Assembly: GCF_000427665.1 (NCBI RefSeq)
Contig: NZ_KE386572.1
Span: 2,938,196 to 3,002,195, forward strand
Length of the DNA: 64,000 nt
Source: Geminicoccus roseus DSM 18922
GTDB lineage: Bacteria > Pseudomonadota > Alphaproteobacteria > Geminicoccales > Geminicoccaceae
Direction: 5' to 3'
The first letter of the stretch is position 1; the number at the start of each line of letters is the position of its first letter. Below are positions 1 to 8,815 of the stretch, piece after piece. The position numbers and the translations under genes were made by a program. The notes under the pieces are model-generated. The model worked only from the letters and a program-made list of their open reading frames with translations. It had not been told where the DNA came from and ran no database searches.

Positions 1-72
1 CATGCCGCCCGCCGGGCCCTGGCCGCGCGCCCGCGCGATCCGGCCCGTCGTCGTCGAGGAACTCCTAAGACC

Positions 73-1788
73 ATGGTCGAGCGACCCTTGCCCCTGCGGC
101 GCGAGCCGCGCCTGAACGCCATGACGGTCGTGCTCGGCCTGGCCGTGGCGGTGCTCCTGGTGATCGTCGTCTATCCGCTGCTCTGGCTCCTGCTGGCGGC
201 GTTCGGCCTGCCGAACGAGTTCGGCCTCAGCCATTTCGTGCGGGCCTATGCCCGCTCGCAGAACGTGCAGCCGCTGGTCAACACGATCATCCTGGCCATC
301 GGCGCCGGGTTCTTCAGCGTGGTGCTGGGAGTGCCGCTGGCCTGGGCCACCGCCTGCACCGACATGCCGCTGCGCAAGACGGTGCGGGCCTGCGTGGCGC
401 TGTCCTACATCACGCCGCCCTATCTCACCGCACTGGCCTTCATCATCCTGATGGGGCCGGACGCCGGCTACCTGAACCGGCTGGTGCGCCTGGTGATCGA
501 CGTGCCGAGCGGCCCGTTCAACGTGTTCGGCATGACCGGGATCATCCTGGTGATCAGCCTGCACGTGTTCGCCTTCACCTATTTCCTGACCGAGGCCGCG
601 CTGAAATCGGTGGACGCCTCGCTGGAGGAGGCGGCGCAGATGCTGGGCGCGCGCCGCTGGACCACGGTGGTCCGCATCAACCTGCCGCTGGTCGCACCCG
701 CCATCACCGGCGGCGCGTTGCTGGCGGCGGTGGAATCGCTGGCGCTGTTCGGGCCGCAATCCTTTCTCGGCACGCCGGCGCAGATCAGCTTCCTGCCGAC
801 CCGGATCTACGGCGTGATCAGCAGCTACCCGCCGCGCTGGGGCGAGGCGGCCGCCCTGTCGCTGATCCTGATCCTTTTGACCTGCATCGGCTTGCTGATC
901 CAGCGCAGCTACCTGCAGCGGCGCTCCTACGTCACCATCGGCGGCAAGGGCGGGCGGCAGCGCCCGGCCAGGCTGGGGGCCTGGAAATGGCCGCTGCTGG
1001 GCTTGTGCCTGCTGATCGTGTTCTTCAGCGCGATCGCGCCGGTGGGCGTGCTGGTGCTGGCCTCGTTCAGCGACAGCTGGGTGGCGCCGCTGAGTTCCGC
1101 CAACTTCACGCTCCGCCACTTCCAGTCCGCATTGCTGGAGGACCAGATGGCGGTGCGCGGCATCTGGAACAGCTTCCGGCTGGCCACCGCGGCCGGGCTG
1201 ATCGCGGTCGTGATCGGCGCCGCCATCGCCTATATCGACCTGCGCACCCGGGTCACCGGCCGCAGGCTCCTGGACTACCTGGCCCTGCTGCCGCTGGGCC
1301 TGCCCGGCACGGTGATGGCGATCGGCCTGCTCTTGGCCTTCATCCGCCCGCCTTTGGTGCTCTACGGGACGATCTGGATCCTGCTGGTCGCCTATGTGGC
1401 GAGGTTCATTCCGCTGGCGACCCGCAGCGTCAACAGCTCGCTGCGCCAGCTGGAGCCCTCCCTGGAGGAGGCCGCGCGGATCACCGGCGCCACCTGGATG
1501 CAGTCGATCCGGCTGATCCTCCTGCCGCTGGTCCGCCCAGGCCTGGTGGTGGCGTTCCTGCTGGTGTTCATCCCGGCGTTCGCCGAGCTCAGCGCCACCG
1601 TCCTGCTCTACTCCAGCGGCACCGAGACGATCTCCATCGCGATCTTCCGCCTGAACGATCTCGGCCAGCTCGAGGTGGTGTCGGCCCTGTCGGTGTTCAC
1701 CATCGCGGTCGTGCTGATCGTGAGCCTCGGCCTGAACTGGTACTCCGCGCGGCTGCCCAAGCGCCGCCAGGCGCTGCCCAAGGACTGA
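73..1788 (+). CDS. ABC transporter permease, Fe(III)/thiamine/AEP type, fused double permease
   Basis: Inner-membrane permease of a binding-protein-dependent importer in the FbpB/ThiP class, in which two six-helix permease domains are fused in one 571-residue chain. Both halves carry the EAA loop that docks onto the ATPase (EEAAQMLGARRW near residue 185 and EEAARITGATWM near residue 465), and hydrophobic segments fill residues 17-45, 68-95, 105-127, 155-175 and the mirror set after 305. The ATPase gene follows after 9 nt, so the two form an operon; the periplasmic binding protein would lie before the window. Fe3+, thiamine and 2-aminoethylphosphonate importers all look like this, and the adjacent sulfatase makes an organic ester or phosphonate ligand as plausible as iron. 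The frame stays open to the window edge, so the start could lie further upstream. Confidence 0.9.
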   Translation: MVERPLPLRREPRLNAMTVVLGLAVAVLLVIVVYPLLWLLLAAFGLPNEFGLSHFVRAYARSQNVQPLVNTIILAIGAGFFSVVLGVPLAWATACTDMPLRKTVRACVALSYITPPYLTALAFIILMGPDAGYLNRLVRLVIDVPSGPFNVFGMTGIILVISLHVFAFTYFLTEAALKSVDASLEEAAQMLGARRWTTVVRINLPLVAPAITGGALLAAVESLALFGPQSFLGTPAQISFLPTRIYGVISSYPPRWGEAAALSLILILLTCIGLLIQRSYLQRRSYVTIGGKGGRQRPARLGAWKWPLLGLCLLIVFFSAIAPVGVLVLASFSDSWVAPLSSANFTLRHFQSALLEDQMAVRGIWNSFRLATAAGLIAVVIGAAIAYIDLRTRVTGRRLLDYLALLPLGLPGTVMAIGLLLAFIRPPLVLYGTIWILLVAYVARFIPLATRSVNSSLRQLEPSLEEAARITGATWMQSIRLILLPLVRPGLVVAFLLVFIPAFAELSATVLLYSSGTETISIAIFRLNDLGQLEVVSALSVFTIAVVLIVSLGLNWYSARLPKRRQALPKD

Positions 1789-1797
1789 AACGAAACC

Positions 1798-2907
1798 ATG
1801 GCGTTCATCGAGATCAGCCGCCTCACCAAGCGGTTCGGCGCGTACACCGCGGTCAACGACGTCAGCCTGGCGGTCGAGGAGCAGAAATTCGTGACCCTGC
1901 TGGGCCCGTCCGGCTGCGGCAAGACCACGACGCTGCGCCTGCTTGCCGGTTTCCTGGAGCCGGACGAGGGCACCATCGCGGTGGGCGGCCGGATCCTGTC
2001 CCAGGCGCGCGACATCGTCCTGCCGGAGAACCGGCGGATGGGGATGGTGTTCCAGAACTATGCGGTCTGGCCGCATCTCTCCTTGTTCGACAATGTCGCG
2101 TTCGGGCTGCAGCTCAAGAAGCTGGCCAGGCGGGAGATCGACGAGCGGGTCCGCCAGGTCCTGTCGGTGGTCGGCCTGGAGGGGCTGGAGGACCGCTTTC
2201 CAAGCGAGCTCAGCGGCGGGCAGCAGCAGCGCGTGGCGCTGGCCCGCTCGCTGGTGGTGGAGCCGTCCATCCTGCTGCTCGACGAGCCGCTCTCCAACCT
2301 GGACGCCAAGCTGCGCGAGCACATGCGCACCGAGCTGAAGGCCCTGCAGCGGCGCACCGCGATCACCTTCGTCTACGTCACCCACGACCAGGCCGAGGCC
2401 ATGGCGCTCTCCGACATGGTCGCGGTGTTCAACCGGGGCGAACTGCAGCAGCTGGGCACGCCCCGGGAGATCTACGACCGGCCGGCCAACCTGTTCGTCG
2501 CCGACTTCATGGGCTCGACCAACATGCTGGAAGGAAAGGTCGCCGAGCACGGCCCGGACGGGCTGCTCGTCCAGGCCGGACGGCTGACGCTGCGGGCGCA
2601 GCCAGGTCCCCGCGTGAACCCGTCCGGCCGGGTCACCCTGGTGGTGCGGCCGGAGGCGGTGCGGCTGGGCGAGGACGCGGTCCGCGACGCGGCCCCAGGA
2701 GCGGCCGACGGCGCGGCCAACCGGTTCGAGGCGACGATCACCGACGCGACCTTCCTGGGCAACCTGGTCGAGTACGTCGTCGACATCGCCGGGACCACGC
2801 TCAAGGCGCAGTGCCAGCCCCATCTCCACCACCCGGTCGGCTCCATTGTGCCGCTTTCGATCCCGGTCGCGGCCTGCACCGCCATGGCGACCGAAACCCC
2901 CGCCTGA
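1798..2907 (+). CDS. ABC transporter ATP-binding protein (FbpC/PotA/UgpC class)
   Basis: The 369-residue cytoplasmic ATPase partner of the preceding permease. The Walker A motif GPSGCGKT is at residues 36-43, the Q-loop at MVFQNYAVWP (83-92), the ABC signature LSGGQQQR at 138-145 and the Walker B ILLLDEP near 158-164, followed by the switch histidine in YVTHDQAEA. After residue about 240 there is a C-terminal TOBE-type beta domain, typical of the iron, polyamine, sugar and phosphonate subfamily. It starts at the ATG 9 nt after the permease stop and ends 43 nt before the sulfatase start. The ATPase does not fix the substrate. Confidence 0.92.
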   Translation: MAFIEISRLTKRFGAYTAVNDVSLAVEEQKFVTLLGPSGCGKTTTLRLLAGFLEPDEGTIAVGGRILSQARDIVLPENRRMGMVFQNYAVWPHLSLFDNVAFGLQLKKLARREIDERVRQVLSVVGLEGLEDRFPSELSGGQQQRVALARSLVVEPSILLLDEPLSNLDAKLREHMRTELKALQRRTAITFVYVTHDQAEAMALSDMVAVFNRGELQQLGTPREIYDRPANLFVADFMGSTNMLEGKVAEHGPDGLLVQAGRLTLRAQPGPRVNPSGRVTLVVRPEAVRLGEDAVRDAAPGAADGAANRFEATITDATFLGNLVEYVVDIAGTTLKAQCQPHLHHPVGSIVPLSIPVAACTAMATETPA

Positions 2908-2950
2908 ACCCCGTCAGCCCGGCATACCGCCAGTCACTCAGGAAGCGATC

Positions 2951-4399
2951 ATGAGGAAACCCAACGTCCTGGTCATCATGTCGGACGAGCACGGCCGCGG
3001 CATGTCCGGCGCCTATGGCAACCGCGTCATCCAAACACCCCATCTCGACCGGCTGGCCGAACAGGGCACCCTGTTCGAGAACGCCTACTGCAACTCGCCG
3101 ATCTGCGTGCCGAGCCGCGCCAGCTTCGTCACCGGCCGTCATGTCCACGAGATCGGCACCTGGGACAACGCGATCCCCTATACCGGCACGCCCCGCTCCT
3201 TCGGCCACGAGATGCAGGATGGCGGCTATCGCTGCGACTCGATCGGCAAGCTGCATTTCCGCTCCAGCGAGGATCCCAACGGCTTTCAGAACGAGATCCT
3301 GCCGCTGCACGTGCTGGACGGGGAGGGCGACGTGCAGGGCATGCTGCGCAGCCCGCCCATGCCGCGCAAGAGCACCCAGGACCTGGCCGGCGACGCGGGC
3401 GAGGGCGATTCCACCTACCTGGACTATGACCGGCGGATCACCGAGCGCAGCGTGCAGTGGCTGGCGGAGGCGGCCGGCCAGCCGGAGCAGCCCTGGTGCC
3501 TGTACGTGTCGCTGGTCTGCCCGCATTTCCCGCTGGTGGCGCCGCCGGAGTTCTTCCGGATGTACCCGCTGGACAGCCTGCCGATGCCGGACCTGCGCGA
3601 CCCGTCCGACTTCCCCGACCACCCGGTCCTGCGCAAGCTGCGCGAGGTCCAGGATTATGAGGACTATTTCCGCGACGAGACCCATGTCCGCACGGCGATC
3701 GCCGCCTATTACGGCATGGTGTCGTTCCTGGACGACAATATCGGCAAGATCCTGGCGGCGCTGGACGCTAATGGCCAGGCGGGCAACACCACCGTGGTCT
3801 ACACCAGCGACCATGGCGACAATCTCGGCCGGCGGACCTTCTGGGGAAAGTCCAACATGTACGAGGAGGCCGCCGGGGTGCCGATGCTGATGCGGGGCCC
3901 GGGGGTCGAGGCGGGCAAAAGGGTGGCGACGCCGGTCTCGCTGGTCGACGTCCATGCCACCATCATGGACGTCACCGGGATCCGGCCGAAGGCGGACAAG
4001 GAACTGCCGGGCCGTTCGCTGCGGGCGATCGCGGAGGGCGCCGACCCGGACCGGACCGTGTTCAGCGAGTACCATGCGGTGGGGGCCATGACCGGCATGT
4101 TCATGGTCCGGTTCGGCCGCTTCAAGCTGGTTCATTACGAGGGCTACGCGCCGCAGCTGTTCGACCTGGAGGCCGATCCGGGCGAGACGAACGACCTGGC
4201 GGGTTCGCCTGAACATGCCGATGCGCTGGCCGAGGGCCAGCGGCGGCTGCGCGCGATCTGCGACCCGGCGGAGGTGACCAGGCGGGCGTTCGCCGACCAG
4301 CAGAAGCGGATCTTGGACCTGGGGGGCGAGGAGGCGATCCGCAACCGGCCCACCTATCCCTACACCCCCGCACCCGGGGAGGCGCCGCGCTACTCCTGA
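2951..4399 (+). CDS. Sulfatase-family hydrolase (Cys-type, formylglycine)
   Basis: Alkaline-phosphatase-fold sulfatase of 482 residues that would hydrolyse a sulfate ester. It opens with the metal-binding strand MRKPNVLVIMSDEHGRG (D12) and contains the maturation motif C-x-P-x-R as CVPSR at residues 52-56, whose Cys is converted to formylglycine by a modifying enzyme. A TSDHGD metal motif lies near residue 283. I chose the ATG preceded by AGGAAG; an upstream in-frame start at 2846 would overlap the ATPase gene and adds a non-homologous 35-residue tail. There is no signal peptide, so it is cytoplasmic and would act on imported substrate, which fits its place 43 nt behind the ABC importer. Choline-sulfatase-like, glycan and phosphonate monoester hydrolase members share these motifs, so the substrate is open. 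Confidence 0.88.
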   Translation: MRKPNVLVIMSDEHGRGMSGAYGNRVIQTPHLDRLAEQGTLFENAYCNSPICVPSRASFVTGRHVHEIGTWDNAIPYTGTPRSFGHEMQDGGYRCDSIGKLHFRSSEDPNGFQNEILPLHVLDGEGDVQGMLRSPPMPRKSTQDLAGDAGEGDSTYLDYDRRITERSVQWLAEAAGQPEQPWCLYVSLVCPHFPLVAPPEFFRMYPLDSLPMPDLRDPSDFPDHPVLRKLREVQDYEDYFRDETHVRTAIAAYYGMVSFLDDNIGKILAALDANGQAGNTTVVYTSDHGDNLGRRTFWGKSNMYEEAAGVPMLMRGPGVEAGKRVATPVSLVDVHATIMDVTGIRPKADKELPGRSLRAIAEGADPDRTVFSEYHAVGAMTGMFMVRFGRFKLVHYEGYAPQLFDLEADPGETNDLAGSPEHADALAEGQRRLRAICDPAEVTRRAFADQQKRILDLGGEEAIRNRPTYPYTPAPGEAPRYS

Positions 4400-4407
4400 T
4401 CCGGGGA

Positions 4408-4435
4408 CCGGGGGGCGTAATGCTCCGCCCCCCGG
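4408..4435. terminator. GC-rich hairpin between convergent genes
   Basis: CCGGGGGGCG at 4408-4417 pairs perfectly with CGCCCCCCGG at 4426-4435 around an 8-nt loop. It sits in the 43-nt gap between the sulfatase stop and the stop of the converging gene, so it probably terminates both. No T-run follows on either strand, so efficiency as an intrinsic terminator is uncertain. Confidence 0.6.
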
Positions 4436-4442
4436 GTCCTGC

Positions 4443-5591
4443 TCACTTCAGGAGGACCGGGCCGGCGTCGATCGGGATGCGGAACAGGCTGTAGGGCTTC
4501 TCGCGCAGGTCCTGGCCCTCGTGGAACTGGGCCTGGCGGTGCAGCTGGTTGGCGGTGACGTAGAGATGACCGTCGCCTGCCACCGACAGCGTGTCCGGCC
4601 AGAGCAGGCGCGGGTCGTGGACGAGCGTCTCCCAGGTGCCGTCCGGGTCGCGCCGGTGGATGGCGTTGTTCTCGTAGTCGGTGGCGTAGACGCGGCCCTG
4701 CGCATCCGATTCCAGGCCGTCGGAGGCGCCCTTCTCGCCCAGGTCGGTGACGGCCTGGGCCAGCGTTTCTTCGGAAGCCTGCCGGTCGCGCAGCAGGTCG
4801 GTCGGCACCGAGTAGAGGTGGCGGCTGGAGAGCGGGCTGTAATAAAGGGTGGCGCCATCGGCGGAGAGGGCGATGCCATCCGAGGCGACCCGGAAGGGCT
4901 GGGGCGGCTGGCCCGGCTGGCGGATCGCCAGGCGCTGGCCCTCGACCACCCCCACGAAATCCGGGTCGGGGCTGGTGGAGGGATGGCCGCTCAGCTTGCG
5001 CCAGGCTTCGCCGGTCTGGAGGTCGACCACGATGATGCCGCCCGGGCCGTTGGTCGAAGAATCGGTGATGTAGGCGATGCCGGCCTCGCCTTCGGTCAGG
5101 TCGAAGCGCACGTCGTTCAGGTAGGTCGTGTCCAGGACCACGTCGGGCGGCAGGACGATGGTCTGCGCCACCTGGTTGGTTGCCAGGTCGACCGCCACCA
5201 GCTTGGCGGCGCCGTCCAGGGGCTCGGCGAAGGACGGTGCCGCGGTGTCGAGCAGCCAGAGCCGGCCGGCCGGGCCCACCACCACGCTCTGCACGCTGCT
5301 CAGGGTCTCCGCCGGGCGATCCGGGTCGAAGACGTTGGTGGCGGCGTCGGGGAAGGGCCGGACCTCGCCGTCGCGCAGCTCGCCCACGGTGAACGGCACC
5401 GCGTCGCCCCAGCGCGGGAAGTTGACGAAGATCCGGCCGTCGGCCGCGACGGTGACGCCGGTCGGCATGGCGTCCCGGAAGGCGAAGACCGGCTCCAGCT
5501 GGCCGATGGCCTTCTCGGACGGCAGCGGTTCGGCCAGGGCCGGGGCGCCCAGCGGCGCCAGAAGGGTGCAGGCCAGCAGCAGGTGGCGCAT
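4443..5591 (-). CDS. Secreted major royal jelly/yellow-family protein (L-dopachrome tautomerase-related)
   Basis: A 382-residue exported protein with a signal peptide (MRHLLLACTLLAPLGAPALA, then EPLPSEK) and a predicted beta-propeller resembling the MRJP/yellow family; recognisable family-like stretches include MPTGVTVAADGRIFVNFP, LWLLDTAAP, YLNDVRFD, YITDSS and DGIALSADGATLYYSPL. Bacterial members are often named L-dopachrome tautomerase-related, but their reaction is generally unknown; a lactonase-like or ligand-binding role is possible. The start at 5591 is preferred because GAGGA lies 9 nt upstream; an ATG at 5606 is the alternative. It converges on the sulfatase gene and sits downstream of the enolase-superfamily gene. 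Confidence 0.8.
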   Translation of the reverse strand: MRHLLLACTLLAPLGAPALAEPLPSEKAIGQLEPVFAFRDAMPTGVTVAADGRIFVNFPRWGDAVPFTVGELRDGEVRPFPDAATNVFDPDRPAETLSSVQSVVVGPAGRLWLLDTAAPSFAEPLDGAAKLVAVDLATNQVAQTIVLPPDVVLDTTYLNDVRFDLTEGEAGIAYITDSSTNGPGGIIVVDLQTGEAWRKLSGHPSTSPDPDFVGVVEGQRLAIRQPGQPPQPFRVASDGIALSADGATLYYSPLSSRHLYSVPTDLLRDRQASEETLAQAVTDLGEKGASDGLESDAQGRVYATDYENNAIHRRDPDGTWETLVHDPRLLWPDTLSVAGDGHLYVTANQLHRQAQFHEGQDLREKPYSLFRIPIDAGPVLLK

Positions 5592-5763
5592 GGCAGGGGT
5601 CCTCATCGCAGGCTCTTTGGCGGGGTCAACGGCCATGCAGGGCATGGGTTGCCCAGGCCGTCCCCGGGCCGCGTGCCCAGGGTGCCCGTTCGCCAACCAG
5701 ACGATGATCGCCACCCAGCGCGCGCGGTTCTTGAACAGAACCCGCCTGGCATGAAGGCGCCGA

Positions 5764-5788
5764 GGCGGCGGCCGCGACAGCCGCCGCC
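5764..5788. terminator. Hairpin downstream of the first mandelate racemase-like gene
   Basis: A perfect 9-bp stem (GGCGGCGGC at 5764-5772, GCCGCCGCC at 5780-5788, 7-nt loop) starts 15 nt past the stop of the minus-strand gene ending at 5803. There is no U-tract, so it may act as a weak terminator or a 3'-end stabiliser of the transport/dehydratase operon mRNA. Confidence 0.45.
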
Positions 5789-5802
5789 CCGCAGGCCTGG
5801 AC

Positions 5803-6963
5803 CTATTCGATCACCAGGCGGTCGGCGCTGTTCTTCCGGATGAAGTCCCAGTCATAGCTCACCCCCAGGCCCGGGCCGGTCGGGACCGGGAAGCAGCCGT
5901 CCTTGCCGACATCCTCGGGCTCGTCCGAGTAGCCGCAGGTATAGATCGGCGGCTTGGGGTTGCCGATCTTGGGCGCGCACAAGGCGAGCTCGTAATAGTT
6001 GGTGTTGCGCATCGCCGCCATGCAGTGGCGCTGGGTGGGGCCGGCGCCGTGCATCTCGGCATCCAGGCCGAACGCCTCGGCCAGGTGGACCATCTTCATG
6101 GCGCCGGTGATGCCCATGTCCAGGGTCGGGTTGACCCGGACATAGTCGGTGGCCTCGGCGGCGATCATGTCGGCCTTGGCCTCCAGCCCGCGGACATGCT
6201 CGCCCATCAGGATCGGGGTCTTCAGCATCTGGCGGAGCTTCTTGTGCGCATGGCGGGAATAGCCGCCGTCGCGATAGGGATCCTCGTACCAGAAGAACTT
6301 CGCCTCGTCGCAGGCGCGCCCGACATAGAGCGCATCGCCGAAGGTCTTGAGCTCGCAGGCCGGGTCCAGCATCAGGTCCATGCGGTCGCCGACCCGCTCG
6401 GCCACGTGCAGGACGTTGGCGGCCTCCTCGCGGCGGTCGGCGTCGGTCCAGCCATGGATCTTGAAGGCGCGGAAGCCCAGCTCGTAGCAATACTCGGCAT
6501 AGTCGCCGAACGCTTCCTTGGAAGAGAGGCCGCCGTTGCGGTCGCCGTGGAAGGTGCTGGCATAGGTCGGCAGGCGCTCGCGGAAGCCGCCCAGCAGCCG
6601 GGAGACCGGCACGCCGTAGCGCTTGCCGGCCATGTCCCAAAGGGCGATGTCGAGATCGGCATAGCCCAGGCCCCAGGTCTTGCGCTGGGCGCGCTTGCAG
6701 TCGTCGTACATCTTCTCGCGGCTGTCGGCGTCGCGGCCGATCAGCATCTTGGCCAGGTACTTGGCCTGGGCGAGCAGGGTGGCGTCGTGGTTGATGTTGA
6801 CCCACTCGCCGACGCAGCCCTCGCTGTCGGTGATCGTCACCGCGTAGCCGGTGCGGGTGATCCGGCCGCCGGGCGTGTAGGTGGCGTTCATGCTGTGGTC
6901 GACCGTCAATCCCTCGATCGGGAAGGTGAAGGTCTCGAACTCGATCCGCTGGATGGTCGGCAC
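5803..6963 (-). CDS. Mandelate racemase/muconate lactonizing enzyme family protein (enolase superfamily) 1
   Basis: A 386-residue acid-sugar enzyme, probably a dehydratase or epimerase acting by abstracting the proton alpha to a carboxylate. The capping domain is at about 1-125 and the barrel at 130-370. Visible catalytic positions: K168 in FKIHGW at the end of the second barrel strand with His in place of the second Lys of the usual K-x-K, metal ligands D200 (LMLDPA), E227 (WYEDP) and E255 (MGEH), and candidate acid/base H305 (EMHGAGP). It starts with GTG at 6963, with GAGGA about 10 nt upstream. It is the last gene of the minus-strand operon after the binding protein, paralog 2 and two permeases, so its substrate is probably what that importer brings in. 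The specific acid sugar cannot be read from sequence. Confidence 0.88.
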   Translation of the reverse strand: MPTIQRIEFETFTFPIEGLTVDHSMNATYTPGGRITRTGYAVTITDSEGCVGEWVNINHDATLLAQAKYLAKMLIGRDADSREKMYDDCKRAQRKTWGLGYADLDIALWDMAGKRYGVPVSRLLGGFRERLPTYASTFHGDRNGGLSSKEAFGDYAEYCYELGFRAFKIHGWTDADRREEAANVLHVAERVGDRMDLMLDPACELKTFGDALYVGRACDEAKFFWYEDPYRDGGYSRHAHKKLRQMLKTPILMGEHVRGLEAKADMIAAEATDYVRVNPTLDMGITGAMKMVHLAEAFGLDAEMHGAGPTQRHCMAAMRNTNYYELALCAPKIGNPKPPIYTCGYSDEPEDVGKDGCFPVPTGPGLGVSYDWDFIRKNSADRLVIE

Positions 6964-6997
6964 GTTCGGCAGGTCCTCAGGTTTTATCGGGAAAGGG

Positions 6998-7846
6998 TCA
7001 GCCCTTGACGGCGCCGGTGGTGAGCCCGCTCACCAGCACGCGCTGGATGAAGGCGAACAGGACGACGACGGGGATGATGCTGATGACGCCGCCGGCGGCG
7101 AGCATCCCCCAGGGCAGCTGGAATTCGCCGATCATCAGCTGCAGCCCGACCGGCCAGGTGCGCGAGCCCTGGCTGGTGGTGAGCATCAGGGCGAACAGGA
7201 ACTCGTTCCACGCACCGATCGCCACGAACACGGTGGTGGCGACCAGGCCGTTGCGCGCCAGCGGCAGGACGATGCGGACCATGGCCCCCAGCCGGGTGCA
7301 GCCATCGATCCGCGCGGCCTCCTCCAAATCGTCGGGCAGGGCGTCGAAGAAGCCCTTCATGATCCAGACGAACAGCGGCAAGAGGAAGCTGGAATAGGCA
7401 AGCGCCAGGCCGAAGCTGCTGTCGAGCAGGCTGAGGGAGCGCATGATGATGAACAGCGGGATGATCTTCACCACGGCCGGGAACATCCGCACCACCAGCA
7501 GGCCCAGCAGCATCTGGTTGCGGCCGGGGAAGCGGAAGCGCGAGAAGGCGTAGGCGCCGAGGCTGCCGGCCACCAGGCAGATCGCGATGGTCATCAGCGT
7601 GGTCTTGGCGCTGTTGAACACCAGCACCGAGAAGCCCGACTGCCACCAGATGTTGGTGTAGTTGTCGAAGGTGATCTGGTCCGGCCAGTACTTGACCCCG
7701 AGGGCGGTGACGATCTCGTTCTCGGGCTTCACCGAGGTCAGCACCAGCCAGACCAGCGGCAGGGTGGTGAACAGGAGGAAGGCCAGGACTGTCGCATAGG
7801 TCACGATGGTCCAGGTGCGGCGCGACTTGCGCGAGCCGACGATCAC
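6998..7846 (-). CDS. Carbohydrate ABC transporter permease, MalG/UgpE type
   Basis: A 282-residue inner-membrane permease with about six hydrophobic segments (for example IVTYATVLAFLLFTTLPLVWLVLTS near residues 12-32) and the EAA loop LEEAARIDGCTRLGAMVRIVLP in the C-terminal third. It starts with a GTG whose last bases overlap the TGA of the MalF-type gene (GTGA, 4-nt overlap), indicating translational coupling. Partner of the next permease and of the binding protein at 9973-11220. The ATPase is not in this operon and could be a shared MsmK/UgpC-type subunit elsewhere. Confidence 0.92.
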   Translation of the reverse strand: MIVGSRKSRRTWTIVTYATVLAFLLFTTLPLVWLVLTSVKPENEIVTALGVKYWPDQITFDNYTNIWWQSGFSVLVFNSAKTTLMTIAICLVAGSLGAYAFSRFRFPGRNQMLLGLLVVRMFPAVVKIIPLFIIMRSLSLLDSSFGLALAYSSFLLPLFVWIMKGFFDALPDDLEEAARIDGCTRLGAMVRIVLPLARNGLVATTVFVAIGAWNEFLFALMLTTSQGSRTWPVGLQLMIGEFQLPWGMLAAGGVISIIPVVVLFAFIQRVLVSGLTTGAVKG

Positions 7847-8808
7847 GAGTTGGCCATGATGTTGGAGGCCCGCACGTAGAGGTAGCAGAACAGCATCAGC
7901 AGCAGCAGCATCACCACCGAGAGTGCTCCGGCATAGCCGAAGTCGAAGGCCCGGTACGCGGTCTGGAAGGCGTAGAGCGAGAGGACCATGGTGGTGTTGG
8001 CGGGACCGCCATTGGTCAGGATCAGCAGGAGGTCCGGCGAGTTCACGATTGAGATCACCCGCAGCACGACGGCGGCCACGATCACCATCTTCAGCATCGG
8101 CAGGGTGACGTGCCAGAACCGGCCGGCCACCGTGGCGCCGTCCACCGCGGCGGACTGGTGCAGTTCCTCCGGCACGCCTTTCAGCGCCGCCAGGAGCAAG
8201 AGGGTGAAGAACGGGAAGCCGTGCCAGGCCTCGACCACCACCGCGGCGCCGAGTGCCGTGGACGGATCGGCGAACCAGGCCTTGTAGCTCTCCAGCAGGC
8301 CGACCCGGACCAGGATGTCGTTGATCACCCCCAGGCGCGGATCCAGCATCAGCGCCCACATGTTGCCGGCCACGACGTTGGGCAGGAACCAGGGCAGCAG
8401 GATGATCACGCCCATCCAGCGCAGGCCCGGCAGGCGCTGGTTGAGCGCCAGCGCGCTGGCCAAGCCCAAGGACAGCTCCAGCGCGATGGCGAGCGTGGTG
8501 TAGGTGACGGTGTTCTTGACCGAGATCCAGAACGTGCCGTCCTGGAGGATCGCGGCGTAGTGCTTCAGCCCGACAAAGCCGGTGCCCAGGCCCGGCCGGG
8601 TCAGGCGCATCTCGCGGAAGCTGAGCGAGATCCCGTAGATGGTCGGGTAGATCACGATCAGCGCCACGATCACCACGCAGGGCAGCAACAGGAACCAGGC
8701 CCAGTGGCGGCTTTCGGAGAACTCCGCGATCCGGGTGAACGGGTTCAGCCGGTCGAGGGCGGGGGCGCCGCCGCCCGGCCCGCCCCGGTTCCAGTTGCGC
8801 GTGGCCAT
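7843..8808 (-). CDS. Carbohydrate ABC transporter permease, MalF/UgpA type
   Basis: A 321-residue permease with a typical long first helix (WAWFLLLPCVVIVALIVIYPTIYGISLSF), periplasmic loop and the EAA loop HQSAAVDGATVAGRFWHVTLP. The start at 8808 (MATRNWNRG) is preferred because AGCGGA precedes it and it lies just past the stop of the upstream gene; a start at 8847 would extend it into that gene. It couples to the MalG-type gene by a GTGA overlap and is placed between the two enolase-superfamily genes. Confidence 0.9.
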   Translation of the reverse strand: MATRNWNRGGPGGGAPALDRLNPFTRIAEFSESRHWAWFLLLPCVVIVALIVIYPTIYGISLSFREMRLTRPGLGTGFVGLKHYAAILQDGTFWISVKNTVTYTTLAIALELSLGLASALALNQRLPGLRWMGVIILLPWFLPNVVAGNMWALMLDPRLGVINDILVRVGLLESYKAWFADPSTALGAAVVVEAWHGFPFFTLLLLAALKGVPEELHQSAAVDGATVAGRFWHVTLPMLKMVIVAAVVLRVISIVNSPDLLLILTNGGPANTTMVLSLYAFQTAYRAFDFGYAGALSVVMLLLLMLFCYLYVRASNIMANS

Positions 8809-8815
8809 GATCCGC

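Noticed and set aside
1-68. Possible 3' end of an upstream gene (reading frame ending in TAA at 66-68), such as the binding protein of the first importer
   Set aside because: Only about 21 codons are visible and their Pro/Arg/Ser-rich sequence shows no recognisable protein end; the permease frame is also open to the window edge.
987-2954. 655-codon plus-strand open frame over the permease and ATPase genes
   Set aside because: Out-of-frame shadow of two genes with complete ABC motifs.
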